Origin: Selenomonadales bacterium
Lineage (GTDB): Bacteria; Bacillota; Clostridia; Christensenellales; QALW01
Reading direction: 5' to 3'
DNA length: 13,804 bases
Assembly (NCBI GenBank): GCA_003150515.1
Contig: QALW01000018.1
Location: forward strand, 1 to 13,804
The notes under the pieces are model-generated. The model did no database searches. It was not told where the DNA came from and worked only from the letters and a program-made list of their open reading frames with translations. Both the position numbers and the translations under genes were made by a program. Of this stretch, positions 7,737 to 13,531 are shown piece after piece (positions within the stretch are counted from its first letter, which is position 1; each line of letters starts with the position of its first letter).

Positions 7737-7927
7737 GGGCGGCGCATCCCAGCCTCCAGCCTTGCTGGAGGCTGGGCTGACAGGGCAGGGCTGCGTGAGA
7801 GCAAGCAAAGCTTGCTCTGGCCGGGCCTGACGGCCCGGCCAGGCGGCCTTCGGCCGCCTCACGCAGCCCTGCCCTGCTCCCCCACGCACGCCCAAAATGG
7901 GCGTGCGTGGGGGGAGAGCCGCCGCCC
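7737..7927 (+). repeat. Compound inverted repeat around cloverleaf copy 2
   Basis: A short outer stem (GGGCGGC 7737-7743 with GCCGCCC 7921-7927) encloses three units in a row: a 13-bp hairpin 7748-7776 with a CTT loop, the cloverleaf 7781-7876, and a 15-16 bp hairpin 7879-7913 with an AAA loop. The same order, hairpin-cloverleaf-hairpin inside an outer stem, recurs at 9615-9867. The outer stem here is only 7 bp, so the higher-level closure is less certain than the three inner units. Confidence 0.7.
7781..7876 (+). repeat. Cloverleaf inverted repeat, copy 2
   Basis: The outer stem is 18 perfect base pairs (7781-7798 with 7859-7876). Three hairpins fill the interior exactly: 7799-7817 (8 bp, AAA loop, GCAAGC type), 7818-7841 (10 bp, TGAC loop) and 7842-7858 (7 bp, TTC loop, GC palindrome). 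No unpaired base occurs at the junction. Confidence 0.9.
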
Positions 7928-7970
7928 GCGCGTTTTTTATTTTTACACTAAAACCTTTTTCCCTCCGTCA

Positions 7971-8000
7971 GACACCCATTATCCCCGGCCGCATATTATA
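7971..8000 (+). promoter_or_regulatory. Sigma-K-like promoter of the 60-aa peptide
   Basis: GACACCCATTAT (7971-7982) is identical to a block upstream of the propeller gene at 11204. It is followed by CATATTATA (7992-8000), which fits the sigma-K -10 consensus CATANNNTA. An AC pair (7974-7975) sits 16 bases upstream, as in sigma-K -35 elements. A TATAAT overlaps at 7999-8004, but no sigma-A -35 is apparent. The repeated block is seen; the sigma factor is inferred. Confidence 0.5.
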
Positions 8001-8033
8001 TAATAAAGAAATTAAAAAGGAGGGTTAAACAGA

Positions 8034-8216
8034 ATGATTAACAACCTAGTCCAAGAGCAGAACGGAGATTCCTTTTTGGTCTTTCTCATTTTGCTTATGC
8101 TGCTTCTGAATAATGGCGACTGCTTTTGCGGGGATAACATATTCTTCTTTATTTTGCTGACCGTTATAATATTCTGCGGATGTTCCGGTCAAAATAACTG
8201 CAGCTGCTCCGGCTGA
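8034..8216 (+). CDS. Small Cys-rich hydrophobic peptide
   Basis: A 60-aa peptide, unrecognised. A short polar N-terminus is followed by two hydrophobic stretches (about 14-26 and 36-48). Each is followed by a CxC pair (Cys30/32, Cys48/50), with a third at Cys56/58 in a Ser/Gly/Asn-rich tail. GGAGGG lies nine bases upstream of the ATG, a strong site that supports real translation. The upstream block matches that of the propeller gene and fits a sigma-K promoter. If so, this could be a small spore coat or mother-cell membrane peptide; small hydrophobic Cys- or Gly-rich peptides are common there. The function is a guess from promoter and composition only. A bidirectional terminator complex follows. 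Confidence 0.75.
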   Translation: MINNLVQEQNGDSFLVFLILLMLLLNNGDCFCGDNIFFFILLTVIIFCGCSGQNNCSCSG

Positions 8217-8239
8217 ATTACTTAACCTGCTGAACGCTC

Positions 8240-8270
8240 CCCTGGCCGCAGGCTGCGCCTGCGGCCAGGG
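8240..8270. repeat. 14-bp hairpin preceding cloverleaf copy 3
   Basis: Perfect 14-bp stem (8240-8253 with 8257-8270), TGC loop. It lies three bases before cloverleaf copy 3, like the flanking hairpin before copy 4 at 9648-9682. Confidence 0.85.
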
Positions 8271-8273
8271 CCG

Positions 8274-8390
8274 GCGGGGCATAAGAGGGGGAGGGCGCGT
8301 TTGGCAAGCGAAGCTTGCCCAGGCCGAGCCAAAGGCTCGGCCCGGCGGCCGTTCCGGCCGCAAACGCGCCCTCCCCCTCTTATGCCCCGC
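8274..8390 (+). repeat. Cloverleaf inverted repeat, copy 3
   Basis: The outer stem is 30 perfect base pairs (8274-8303 with 8361-8390), the longest single-copy outer arm here. Inside, without spacers: 8304-8318 (6 bp, GAA loop, containing GCGAAGC), 8319-8345 (9 bp plus 2 bp beyond one A-C mismatch, AAA loop) and 8346-8360 (6 bp, TTC loop, CGGCCG palindrome). It lies between the convergent 60-aa and recF genes. Confidence 0.9.
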
Positions 8391-8392
8391 GC

Positions 8393-8437
8393 TTTTACAT
8401 CCCCCCTTTTTTTAATAAAAAAAGGGGGGATGTAAAA
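8393..8437. terminator. Bidirectional terminator between the 60-aa gene and recF
   Basis: A perfect 21-bp stem (8393-8413 with 8417-8437), AAT loop, built as TTTTACAT, six C's and seven T's and their complement. It starts two bases past the recF stop. A/T runs on both sides allow it to terminate either strand. Confidence 0.8.
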
Positions 8438-8439
8438 TT

Positions 8440-9528
8440 TTAAAAATACACCCTTCCCTCTTTAACTCTTATAATCCGCGCTGGCAGCTTCTTAAGGCTC
8501 TCAGAAAGCTCGGCCGCCGTTATAAGCGCCTGAATTCCTTCCAGCCGGCCTAACAGCCGCTCCTGCCTGGCCGCGTCCAGCTCGCTGAGCACATCGTCCA
8601 AAAGCAAAACAGGATATTCTCCCATCTCCTCCTTTATAAGCTCCAGCTGCGCCAATTTCAGCGCCAAAGCCGCCGTGCGCTGCTGACCTTGAGAACCAAA
8701 CCATCTTAAATCCCTGTCCCCCAGCTTAAACGCTATATCATCCTTATGCGGGCCGAAACCCGTCGCTTTATTCTTTATATCCCTCTCTGCGTTCTGCCTA
8801 AGCGTACTCAGCAGCTTTTCCTTTAATTCTTCCTCTTCCCCCATTACCGAAGGCTCATAAATGGCCTTAAGCGATTCCCGTCCCCCGCTTAATTCGTAGT
8901 GAAAGCGTTCGCAAAGCGGGCTCAGCTTACTGACAAACCGCCTTCTCTCAGCCATAATGGGCTGAGCGGCCTCTGAAAGCTTTTCATCCCATATGAATAA
9001 AGTGTCCTCGCCTCCTTTAGCCGGCATCAGCTTAAGGAGATGGTTGCGCTGCTCTAATACATGATTATAGGTATTCAGCGCATAAAAATAGCTCTTTTTC
9101 ATCTGGCATCTGTCCAAATCCATAAAACGGCGGCGCTGAGAAGGCCCGGCCTTTATTATGTCCAAATCCTCAGGTGAAAACATAACGCTCTTTATCTGAC
9201 CTATCATATCTCCTATGCGGCTTATGGGCAAACCGTTAAGCAGCACCCTCTTCTTTTCACTTCTGGAAAGCACTACGTCCACAGTATGCTCGCCGTCCTG
9301 CTGCACACTCTCCGCTTTTACCCGGGCAAAAGGCTCGTTTATGCGTATCATATCCCTGTCCCGCGCCGTACGGTGGCTTTTTCCCGTGCTTAAAAGAGCG
9401 GCCGCTTCAAGCAAATTAGTTTTTCCCTGCGCGTTTTCGCCCATAAAAATATAAATTTCATTTTCAAGAGGCAGCTCCAGATATTCGTAATTGCGAAAAT
9501 TTCTGAGTTGAAGCTTGGAAATATACAT
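8440..9528 (-). CDS. recF: DNA replication and repair protein RecF
   Basis: A 362-aa SMC-like ATPase that binds single-strand gaps and, with RecO and RecR, helps load RecA. The Walker A motif GENAQGKTN is at residues 31-39. The C-terminal half has the ABC-type signature region (SQGQQRTAALALKLAQLELI) and the Walker B/D-loop LLLDDVLSELDAARQ. Length is normal for RecF. The ATG is preceded by a modest AAGGA site. In many Firmicutes recF lies between dnaN and gyrB; here none of those neighbours is present. It has a near-consensus promoter of its own (9573-9601), is followed by a terminator two bases after its stop, and is flanked on both sides by cloverleaf repeats. Confidence 0.96.
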   Translation of the reverse strand: MYISKLQLRNFRNYEYLELPLENEIYIFMGENAQGKTNLLEAAALLSTGKSHRTARDRDMIRINEPFARVKAESVQQDGEHTVDVVLSRSEKKRVLLNGLPISRIGDMIGQIKSVMFSPEDLDIIKAGPSQRRRFMDLDRCQMKKSYFYALNTYNHVLEQRNHLLKLMPAKGGEDTLFIWDEKLSEAAQPIMAERRRFVSKLSPLCERFHYELSGGRESLKAIYEPSVMGEEEELKEKLLSTLRQNAERDIKNKATGFGPHKDDIAFKLGDRDLRWFGSQGQQRTAALALKLAQLELIKEEMGEYPVLLLDDVLSELDAARQERLLGRLEGIQALITAAELSESLKKLPARIIRVKEGRVYF

Positions 9529-9572
9529 ATTCCATCCTTACCGGCCGCAGCCGAAAAATATATGGCGCTATT

Positions 9573-9601
9573 ATTGTATTAATTAGCCGGCGCTTTGTCA
9601 A
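9573..9601 (-). promoter_or_regulatory. Sigma-A promoter of recF
   Basis: On the minus strand, a perfect TTGACA (9596-9601), 17-bp spacer and TACAAT (9573-9578). The predicted start lies about 38 bases before the recF ATG. It begins 14 bases from the outer stem of the nested repeat at 9615. Confidence 0.75.
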
Positions 9602-9614
9602 ACAGCCGGGCAGA

Positions 9615-9867
9615 AAAAAATTAAGCCTGAAAGGGGGGCGGCACGGCCATCCCGCGCCCTTAAGGATTAAGGGCGCGGGATGAGCGCGGCAGACGCGGGG
9701 GAGCGGCTCTTGAGCAAGCTTCGCTTGCTCAGCCGGGCCTAAAGGCCCGGCTGGCGGCCGTGCCGGCCGCCAAGAGCCGCCCCCGCGCCTGCCGCCCGGG
9801 CCCAGCCTCCGGCTGAAAGCCGGAGGCTGGGCCGCCGTGCCGCCCCCCCTTTCAGGCTTAATTTTTT
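9615..9867. repeat. Two-tier nested cruciform repeat
   Basis: The outer arms 9615-9647 and 9834-9867 pair over 33 bp with one bulged C. Inside lie a 16-bp hairpin (9648-9682, GGA loop) starting at the very next base, the cloverleaf 9686-9795, and a 16-bp hairpin (9799-9833, GAA loop) ending exactly at the outer arm. Only three-base linkers flank the cloverleaf. The outer stem begins with an A-run and ends with a T-run, so the whole unit could stop transcription in both directions. Confidence 0.88.
9686..9795 (+). repeat. Cloverleaf inverted repeat, copy 4 (inner tier)
   Basis: The outer stem (9686-9712 with 9771-9795) pairs over about 24 bp with one mismatch and a two-base bulge. The three inner hairpins abut each other: 9713-9729 (7 bp, TTC loop), 9730-9753 (10 bp, TAAA loop), 9754-9770 (7 bp, TGC loop). 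Arm order matches copies 2 and 3. This is the only copy with imperfections in its closing stem. Confidence 0.88.
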
Positions 9868-9911
9868 CACGGCTAAATAAATTCATATTTGTCTATTTAA
9901 CCCATTGAAAG

Positions 9912-9928
9912 TCCTTTGTTTTCAAGGC
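9912..9928 (+). repeat. Direct repeat A, left copy
   Basis: The 17-mer TCCTTTGTTTTCAAGGC recurs identically and in the same orientation at 10788-10804, on the other side of the AT-rich kinase-like gene. Confidence 0.85.
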
Positions 9929-9962
9929 ATATCGCCTATTCAATGTTCAAACCCTATGTATT

Positions 9963-9989
9963 TTCCCTTGTTTTTGCCCTTATGAGCAG
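9963..9989 (+). repeat. Direct repeat B, left copy
   Basis: This 27-base stretch matches 10698-10724 at 23 of 27 positions, in the same orientation. Its core is TTGCCCTTATGAGCAG. Together with repeat A it brackets the gene, but A and B occur in opposite order on the two sides. The 9868-10115 stretch otherwise holds no convincing gene. Confidence 0.75.
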
Positions 9990-10115
9990 AAGAAAGGAAA
10001 ACTTTACCTGAATACAAAATGCTTTTTCGGCAGGGAATGAGCTTTTGGCGCTTGAGAGCGAAATACACCCCTCGCACAAACCTGCGGTTTGTACTCAGAA
10101 TATCCGATATTTGAA

Positions 10116-10667
10116 TCAAAAATTAAATTGCTTTTTTATCATCTGCGCAACTATCTCTGGTGCAAGGTTAGTATTGTCTATTTTCATATAGTTATCAAAT
10201 GGGAGTTCTCCATCCATACTTTCCAAGCGGTATTGCGTGTCATCGCTGATAAGTCTCTGATTTGATAGCTCAACATTCCTTTTTGACGCTTTTTGTAAAA
10301 GGCGGTTTTCCGTTACGTTTCTTTCCAAGCGCACTTTGCGGGATGCAACAAGCTCTACGTAGTAGAATTCCGTATCGTACGGTTCAAAAATCTTTTTTAC
10401 CTGTTCAACATAATCCCAATCTGTCTGCTGATCAAACGCCCACATATAAGTGAAAATCATTCCGTAGTTATCAGTTTTTGCAAACTCCTCAAATATGACT
10501 TGACGAAGTTTGTTTATAGCTGCTCCGTTATACTGTCCGAAGATTTCAATTACCGGTTCAATGGTCATATGATTGTGGAACAACCGTAAACCGGTTATTT
10601 TCATCAACTCCTGTCCGACTGTCATTTTGCCAACAGCAGCATTGCCAATCATAAATAATAATTTCAT
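10116..10667 (-). CDS. P-loop NTPase, small-kinase-like
   Basis: A 183-aa soluble protein with an N-terminal P-loop GNAAVGKMT (residues 8-16), a variant Walker A with Met between the GK pair and Thr. A FHNHMTIEPV segment follows, then a helical region and a basic RKVRLERNVTENR stretch typical of a nucleotide-kinase lid. This resembles a family often labelled AAA ATPase or shikimate-kinase-like in Bacilli and Clostridia, with unproven substrate. The upstream GGATG-type ribosome site is weaker than those of its neighbours. The gene is distinctly AT-rich, with codon use unlike the GC-rich genes around it, and is bracketed by direct repeats, so it was probably acquired. Not a shikimate kinase on this evidence: aroA- or aroB-type neighbours are absent. 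Confidence 0.85.
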   Translation of the reverse strand: MKLLFMIGNAAVGKMTVGQELMKITGLRLFHNHMTIEPVIEIFGQYNGAAINKLRQVIFEEFAKTDNYGMIFTYMWAFDQQTDWDYVEQVKKIFEPYDTEFYYVELVASRKVRLERNVTENRLLQKASKRNVELSNQRLISDDTQYRLESMDGELPFDNYMKIDNTNLAPEIVAQMIKKQFNF

Positions 10668-10697
10668 ATTTTTCTCATCCTGTTCTTTCTATCGTTC

Positions 10698-10724
10698 TTC
10701 CCTTGCAGTTGCCCTTATAAGCAG
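10698..10724 (+). repeat. Direct repeat B, right copy
   Basis: Matches 9963-9989 at 23 of 27 positions; the differences are three consecutive bases after TTCCCTTG and one G/A change. It lies 30 bases upstream of the kinase-like gene's start. Confidence 0.75.
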
Positions 10725-10787
10725 TCAGGGAAAGAGTAAACATGTGTGAAACTATATAAATGGATAAGGCAAACGCATTGCGATCAA

Positions 10788-10804
10788 TCCTTTGTTTTCA
10801 AGGC
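10788..10804 (+). repeat. Direct repeat A, right copy
   Basis: Identical 17-mer to 9912-9928. It marks the approximate far edge of the AT-rich segment. The 10668-10877 gap contains no other feature that I can support. Confidence 0.85.
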
Positions 10805-10877
10805 TTTCGGAAGATTTTATTGAAGTCCTATGACGTATAATAACCAATTATAAAATTAGGTTCTTCAAATTCTTAAT

Positions 10878-11129
10878 TTATCTCTTCGCCTCGTAATACG
10901 CCTCTATTGCCCTGGCAAGCTGGTCGGGGCAGGAAGTGTTTCCCTGACACTTAATTCCCTTAAGCAGCGAACAGACTTCATGCGCGTTCTTATTTATGCA
11001 TAATTTAGCCACTCCCTGCGTATTTCCGCGGCAGCCGCCCTCAAAGCTTACGCTCTTTATTATATTATCCCTGCCTATTTCCAGGCTTATCTTTTTGGAA
11101 CATGTTCCGCTGGTCTTATATTCAAACAT
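10878..11129 (-). CDS. TSCPD domain protein
   Basis: An 83-aa protein with the defining TSCPD motif at residues 65-69 and six cysteines (10, 33, 44, 53, 61, 67), including GGCRGN (31-36) and KCQGNTSCPD (60-69). It matches the short stand-alone TSCPD proteins (TIGR03905 type) found widely in Clostridia. A related TSCPD region sits at the C-terminus of vitamin-B12-dependent ribonucleotide reductase, where it is thought to bind metal or aid the enzyme. The role of the stand-alone form is unknown. GGAGG lies nine bases before the ATG. It is divergent from the propeller gene, with 134 bases between the two starts. I see no convincing sigma-A promoter for it. Confidence 0.9.
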   Translation of the reverse strand: MFEYKTSGTCSKKISLEIGRDNIIKSVSFEGGCRGNTQGVAKLCINKNAHEVCSLLKGIKCQGNTSCPDQLARAIEAYYEAKR

Positions 11130-11203
11130 AATCCTTACCTCCGTTTTACTATAAATATATTCTCCTTTTTTTACATAAATCCTTTTTTATGCCCCGCCCT
11201 TCT

Positions 11204-11234
11204 GACACCCATTATTCCCTGCGGACATAATATA
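11204..11234 (+). promoter_or_regulatory. Sigma-K-like promoter of the propeller gene
   Basis: GACACCCATTAT (11204-11215) is identical to 7971-7982, followed by CATAATATA (11226-11234), a match to CATANNNTA. An AC pair (11207-11208) lies 17 bases upstream of it. The similarity continues loosely through the spacer (CCC, GC, G). It ends 29 bases before the ATG. Confidence 0.5.
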
Positions 11235-11263
11235 AATCAGGAGCGGCATAAGGGAGGGTTTAG

Positions 11264-12151
11264 ATGGATGCTCTTTTAATACTGCATATGCAGGACGAAA
11301 TAGGCCTGGTAAAAAACGGCGGCGGCGCCGTCTCTTTTTTCCGTCCCCTAGGGCCCGAAGCACAGGCGGGACTGCGTTCCGGCATAATCAAAGACAGCAT
11401 TCTCTACGCTGTAGGCGCGTACAGCGGCATGCTCTATATTTTTTCTCTTCCTCAGCTTTCTCTGCATTGCTGCCGAAGCTGTATAGGAAGATATCCCTTT
11501 AAAATAGAATTGCAGCAGGAGCGCCTTTATATAGCCTGCGCCGACAGCGATACTGTACATATGCTCTCAAGCTGTAACGGAGAGCCCCTTTCCTCATATC
11601 ATACCGGCGGTTATCTGAGCGCTATGGCCGTTTCTCCAAAATTCTGCCTGCTCTGCACATATAATACGCGCAAACTGTTTCTGCTCTCAGCCAGCCATCT
11701 CTATCCGGAACTGGAAATGAATATTCCGCTCCAGCCAAACTGCGCTCTTTACGACCAAAACAAAAACCTGTTTTATATCTGCGGCACGGCCGAAGACGGT
11801 ATAAAAGGAATGCTGTGTATTCTGAGCGGAGAGGGCGAGCTGCTCAAAATATGCGAAACGGGAGACGTTCCCGTGGATATGGCCTTATATAGGGAACAGC
11901 TTTTAATTTCCTGCTCGGGCCAGGACGTTATAGCCCTGCACGCGCGGGGAGAGGGACGTACTCTTGGCTGGCTCAAAGGCCCCCTTATGCCCGACAGGCT
12001 GGCCGTATGTCCTCAAAACGGCCGTCTTTACGTCTCCAGTCAGCTTGAAAATATTATAAACGTTATAGATATAAACGGCCGCAGAACTCTTTATACCCTT
12101 AAAACAGAGCGGGAACCCTCGGCGCTGATAATGTATTCCCAAAAGGACTAA
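11264..12151 (+). CDS. Beta-propeller-like protein (YncE/WD40-type)
   Basis: A 295-aa protein without signal peptide or membrane segments. It consists of repeated units of about 40 residues in which a short strand (ILYAVGAYSGMLYIF, RLYIACADSDTVHML, LFYICGTAE, QLLISCSGQDVIAL, RLYVSSQLENIINVID) is followed by a turn. This is the pattern of YncE-like seven-bladed propellers. The last unit, NIINVIDINGRRTLYTLKT, is the most typical. Such proteins act as scaffolds or ligand binders; the partner is unknown. GGGAGGG lies just upstream of the ATG. The promoter block is shared with the 60-aa peptide gene, hinting at sporulation expression. Its stop is one base from the stop of the convergent pseudouridine synthase gene, with no terminator between. 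Confidence 0.8.
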   Translation: MDALLILHMQDEIGLVKNGGGAVSFFRPLGPEAQAGLRSGIIKDSILYAVGAYSGMLYIFSLPQLSLHCCRSCIGRYPFKIELQQERLYIACADSDTVHMLSSCNGEPLSSYHTGGYLSAMAVSPKFCLLCTYNTRKLFLLSASHLYPELEMNIPLQPNCALYDQNKNLFYICGTAEDGIKGMLCILSGEGELLKICETGDVPVDMALYREQLLISCSGQDVIALHARGEGRTLGWLKGPLMPDRLAVCPQNGRLYVSSQLENIINVIDINGRRTLYTLKTEREPSALIMYSQKD

Positions 12152-12152
12152 A

Positions 12153-13052
12153 CTATTTCTGCACGCGCAGCCGTTCAAGCAAAGCGAGCATATCTTCAGG
12201 CATGGGCGCGTCAAATTCAAGAGCTCTCTTATTCAACGGATGAATAAGCTCAAGATGCGCCGAATGCAGTGCCGGACGCTCAATTCCGCCCGAAAATTCC
12301 CTGCCGTAAAGCCAGTCGCCGTAAAGCGGATGTCCTATATAAGCCATATGCGCCCGAATCTGGTGCGTCCGTCCGGTATGCAGCAACAATTCAAGCAATG
12401 TATAATCCTTGCTGTATTCCAGCGGCTCGAACTGAGTTCTGGAAGGCTGCCCGCCCAAAGCGACAATGCGTTTTATTCCCGTTTCAGGCGCAAGTATAGG
12501 CGCGTCAATAATTCCTCCCCGGCTGATTTTTCCCTCTGTAACAGCCAGATAACCCCTTTTAAAAGCGTTGGTATGCAGCTGGGAAGCTAAAACAGAATGA
12601 GCAAGAGCATGCTTGGCCATAACTATCAGGCCGCTCGTTCCGCAATCCAGCCTGTTTACAAACCTGCATACGACATTCTGCCCTTTAGCGGCATAATAGC
12701 CTGCCGTCAGGCTGGAGAGAGTGTCCCTTTCATGGCCGGGCGACGGATGTACGGGCATATTGGGAGGCTTATTCAATATTAATATATCCTCGTCCTCATA
12801 TATGACGTCCAAATGGCCGTAAACAACCGGAATGTTTGAACGGGCTTCTTCTTCCTCCAGAATAAGAGTCAGAATTTCGCCCTTTTTTAAAACCCTGGAA
12901 ACAAAAGCCGGCGCCTTATTTACATATATGCCGTTTCTGGCCTTCAGACTTTTAATTATACCTGAAGAAGCGTTAAGCTCTTCGCGCAGATATTCTTTAA
13001 TTGTCCTGTCCTGCCAATCAGAGTCTATAAGCGCCGTATATTCCCGTTTCAT
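12153..13052 (-). CDS. RluA-family pseudouridine synthase
   Basis: A 299-aa enzyme that converts specific uridines in rRNA or other RNA to pseudouridine. The N-terminal 70 residues resemble an S4 RNA-binding domain. The catalytic motif reads NRLDCGTSGL (133-142), with Asp136 as nucleophile; the usual His before RLD is Asn here, a variant seen in some members. The conserved LLLHTGRTHQIRAHMAYIGHPLYGD block lies near 218-242. The exact target (RluD-, RluC- or YlyB-like) cannot be told from sequence alone. The start codon overlaps the stop of the upstream GyrI-like gene by four bases (ATGA), so the two are translationally coupled and share the promoter at 13532-13560. Confidence 0.93.
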   Translation of the reverse strand: MKREYTALIDSDWQDRTIKEYLREELNASSGIIKSLKARNGIYVNKAPAFVSRVLKKGEILTLILEEEEARSNIPVVYGHLDVIYEDEDILILNKPPNMPVHPSPGHERDTLSSLTAGYYAAKGQNVVCRFVNRLDCGTSGLIVMAKHALAHSVLASQLHTNAFKRGYLAVTEGKISRGGIIDAPILAPETGIKRIVALGGQPSRTQFEPLEYSKDYTLLELLLHTGRTHQIRAHMAYIGHPLYGDWLYGREFSGGIERPALHSAHLELIHPLNKRALEFDAPMPEDMLALLERLRVQK

Positions 13053-13486
13053 CTTTTAGCTTTAACGGGAGTATAATAATCCATCTGCGCATATCCCATT
13101 ATTTTCTGAGCTCCTAAAGAGGAGATAACGCTGCCCAGCTCTGCGCGCGAATTATCCCGTTCAAAGCCGTTCTGTTCTAAAAATAAGTTTATCTCGCGAT
13201 TCATGCTTTCAACGTCCGTATGCTGGTCAATATCTGTCGCCGCCGCATAAAAGCCGCCGGGAAAATTTATAATTTCAAATTCGTCCGGAACAAGCATGCT
13301 TTCTTCATATATATAAAGCCAATTAAAGCCGTTCTGCTCATGCAGCAGAAAATTTTTCGGAAATAAAGAGGGCTTTTGCGAGGAAAACCATTTATAAAAG
13401 CGTTCGAATTTTTCTTCTCCAAACATTCCTATACCAGAAGAGACCATTTTGCATTCAGGCATTTCATATATTCTTATACCCTGCAT
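13049..13486 (-). CDS. GyrI-like effector-binding domain protein
   Basis: A 145-aa stand-alone domain of the GyrI/AraC effector-binding type. It opens with the usual IRIYEMPECKMVSSG strand, and has WLYIYEE (56-62), the typical FEIINFPGGFYAAA (70-83) with the central Pro-Gly-Gly, a helix with MNREINLFLEQNGF (95-108), and a final MDYYTPVK strand. No DNA-binding domain is attached. Stand-alone forms bind small hydrophobic or cationic molecules, and some inhibit gyrase or hydrolyse small compounds. The ligand here is unknown. GGAG lies about six bases before the ATG. It is the first gene of an operon with the pseudouridine synthase, with a four-base overlap. Confidence 0.75.
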   Translation of the reverse strand: MQGIRIYEMPECKMVSSGIGMFGEEKFERFYKWFSSQKPSLFPKNFLLHEQNGFNWLYIYEESMLVPDEFEIINFPGGFYAAATDIDQHTDVESMNREINLFLEQNGFERDNSRAELGSVISSLGAQKIMGYAQMDYYTPVKAKR

Positions 13487-13531
13487 TTTTATCTCCTTTC
13501 ATAATATGATTGATTTAAAACCGTTCAAATA

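Noticed and set aside
7581..8003. 140-codon plus-strand open frame over the yfhO 3' gap
   Set aside because: It only translates the GC-rich hairpins and cloverleaf copy 2, has no ribosome site, and its composition mirrors the inverted repeats.
7634..8390. CRISPR array or integron attC sites
   Set aside because: There are no constant repeats with regular spacers. attC-type conserved end boxes and an integrase are absent, and stems differ in sequence from copy to copy.
9464..9886. 140-codon minus-strand open frame upstream of recF
   Set aside because: It covers the nested repeat and the recF promoter and overlaps the recF start in another frame. No ribosome site.
11130..11200. Sigma-A promoter for the TSCPD gene
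   Set aside because: TATATT and TATAGT hexamers exist on the minus strand, but none has an acceptable -35 at 16-18 bases.
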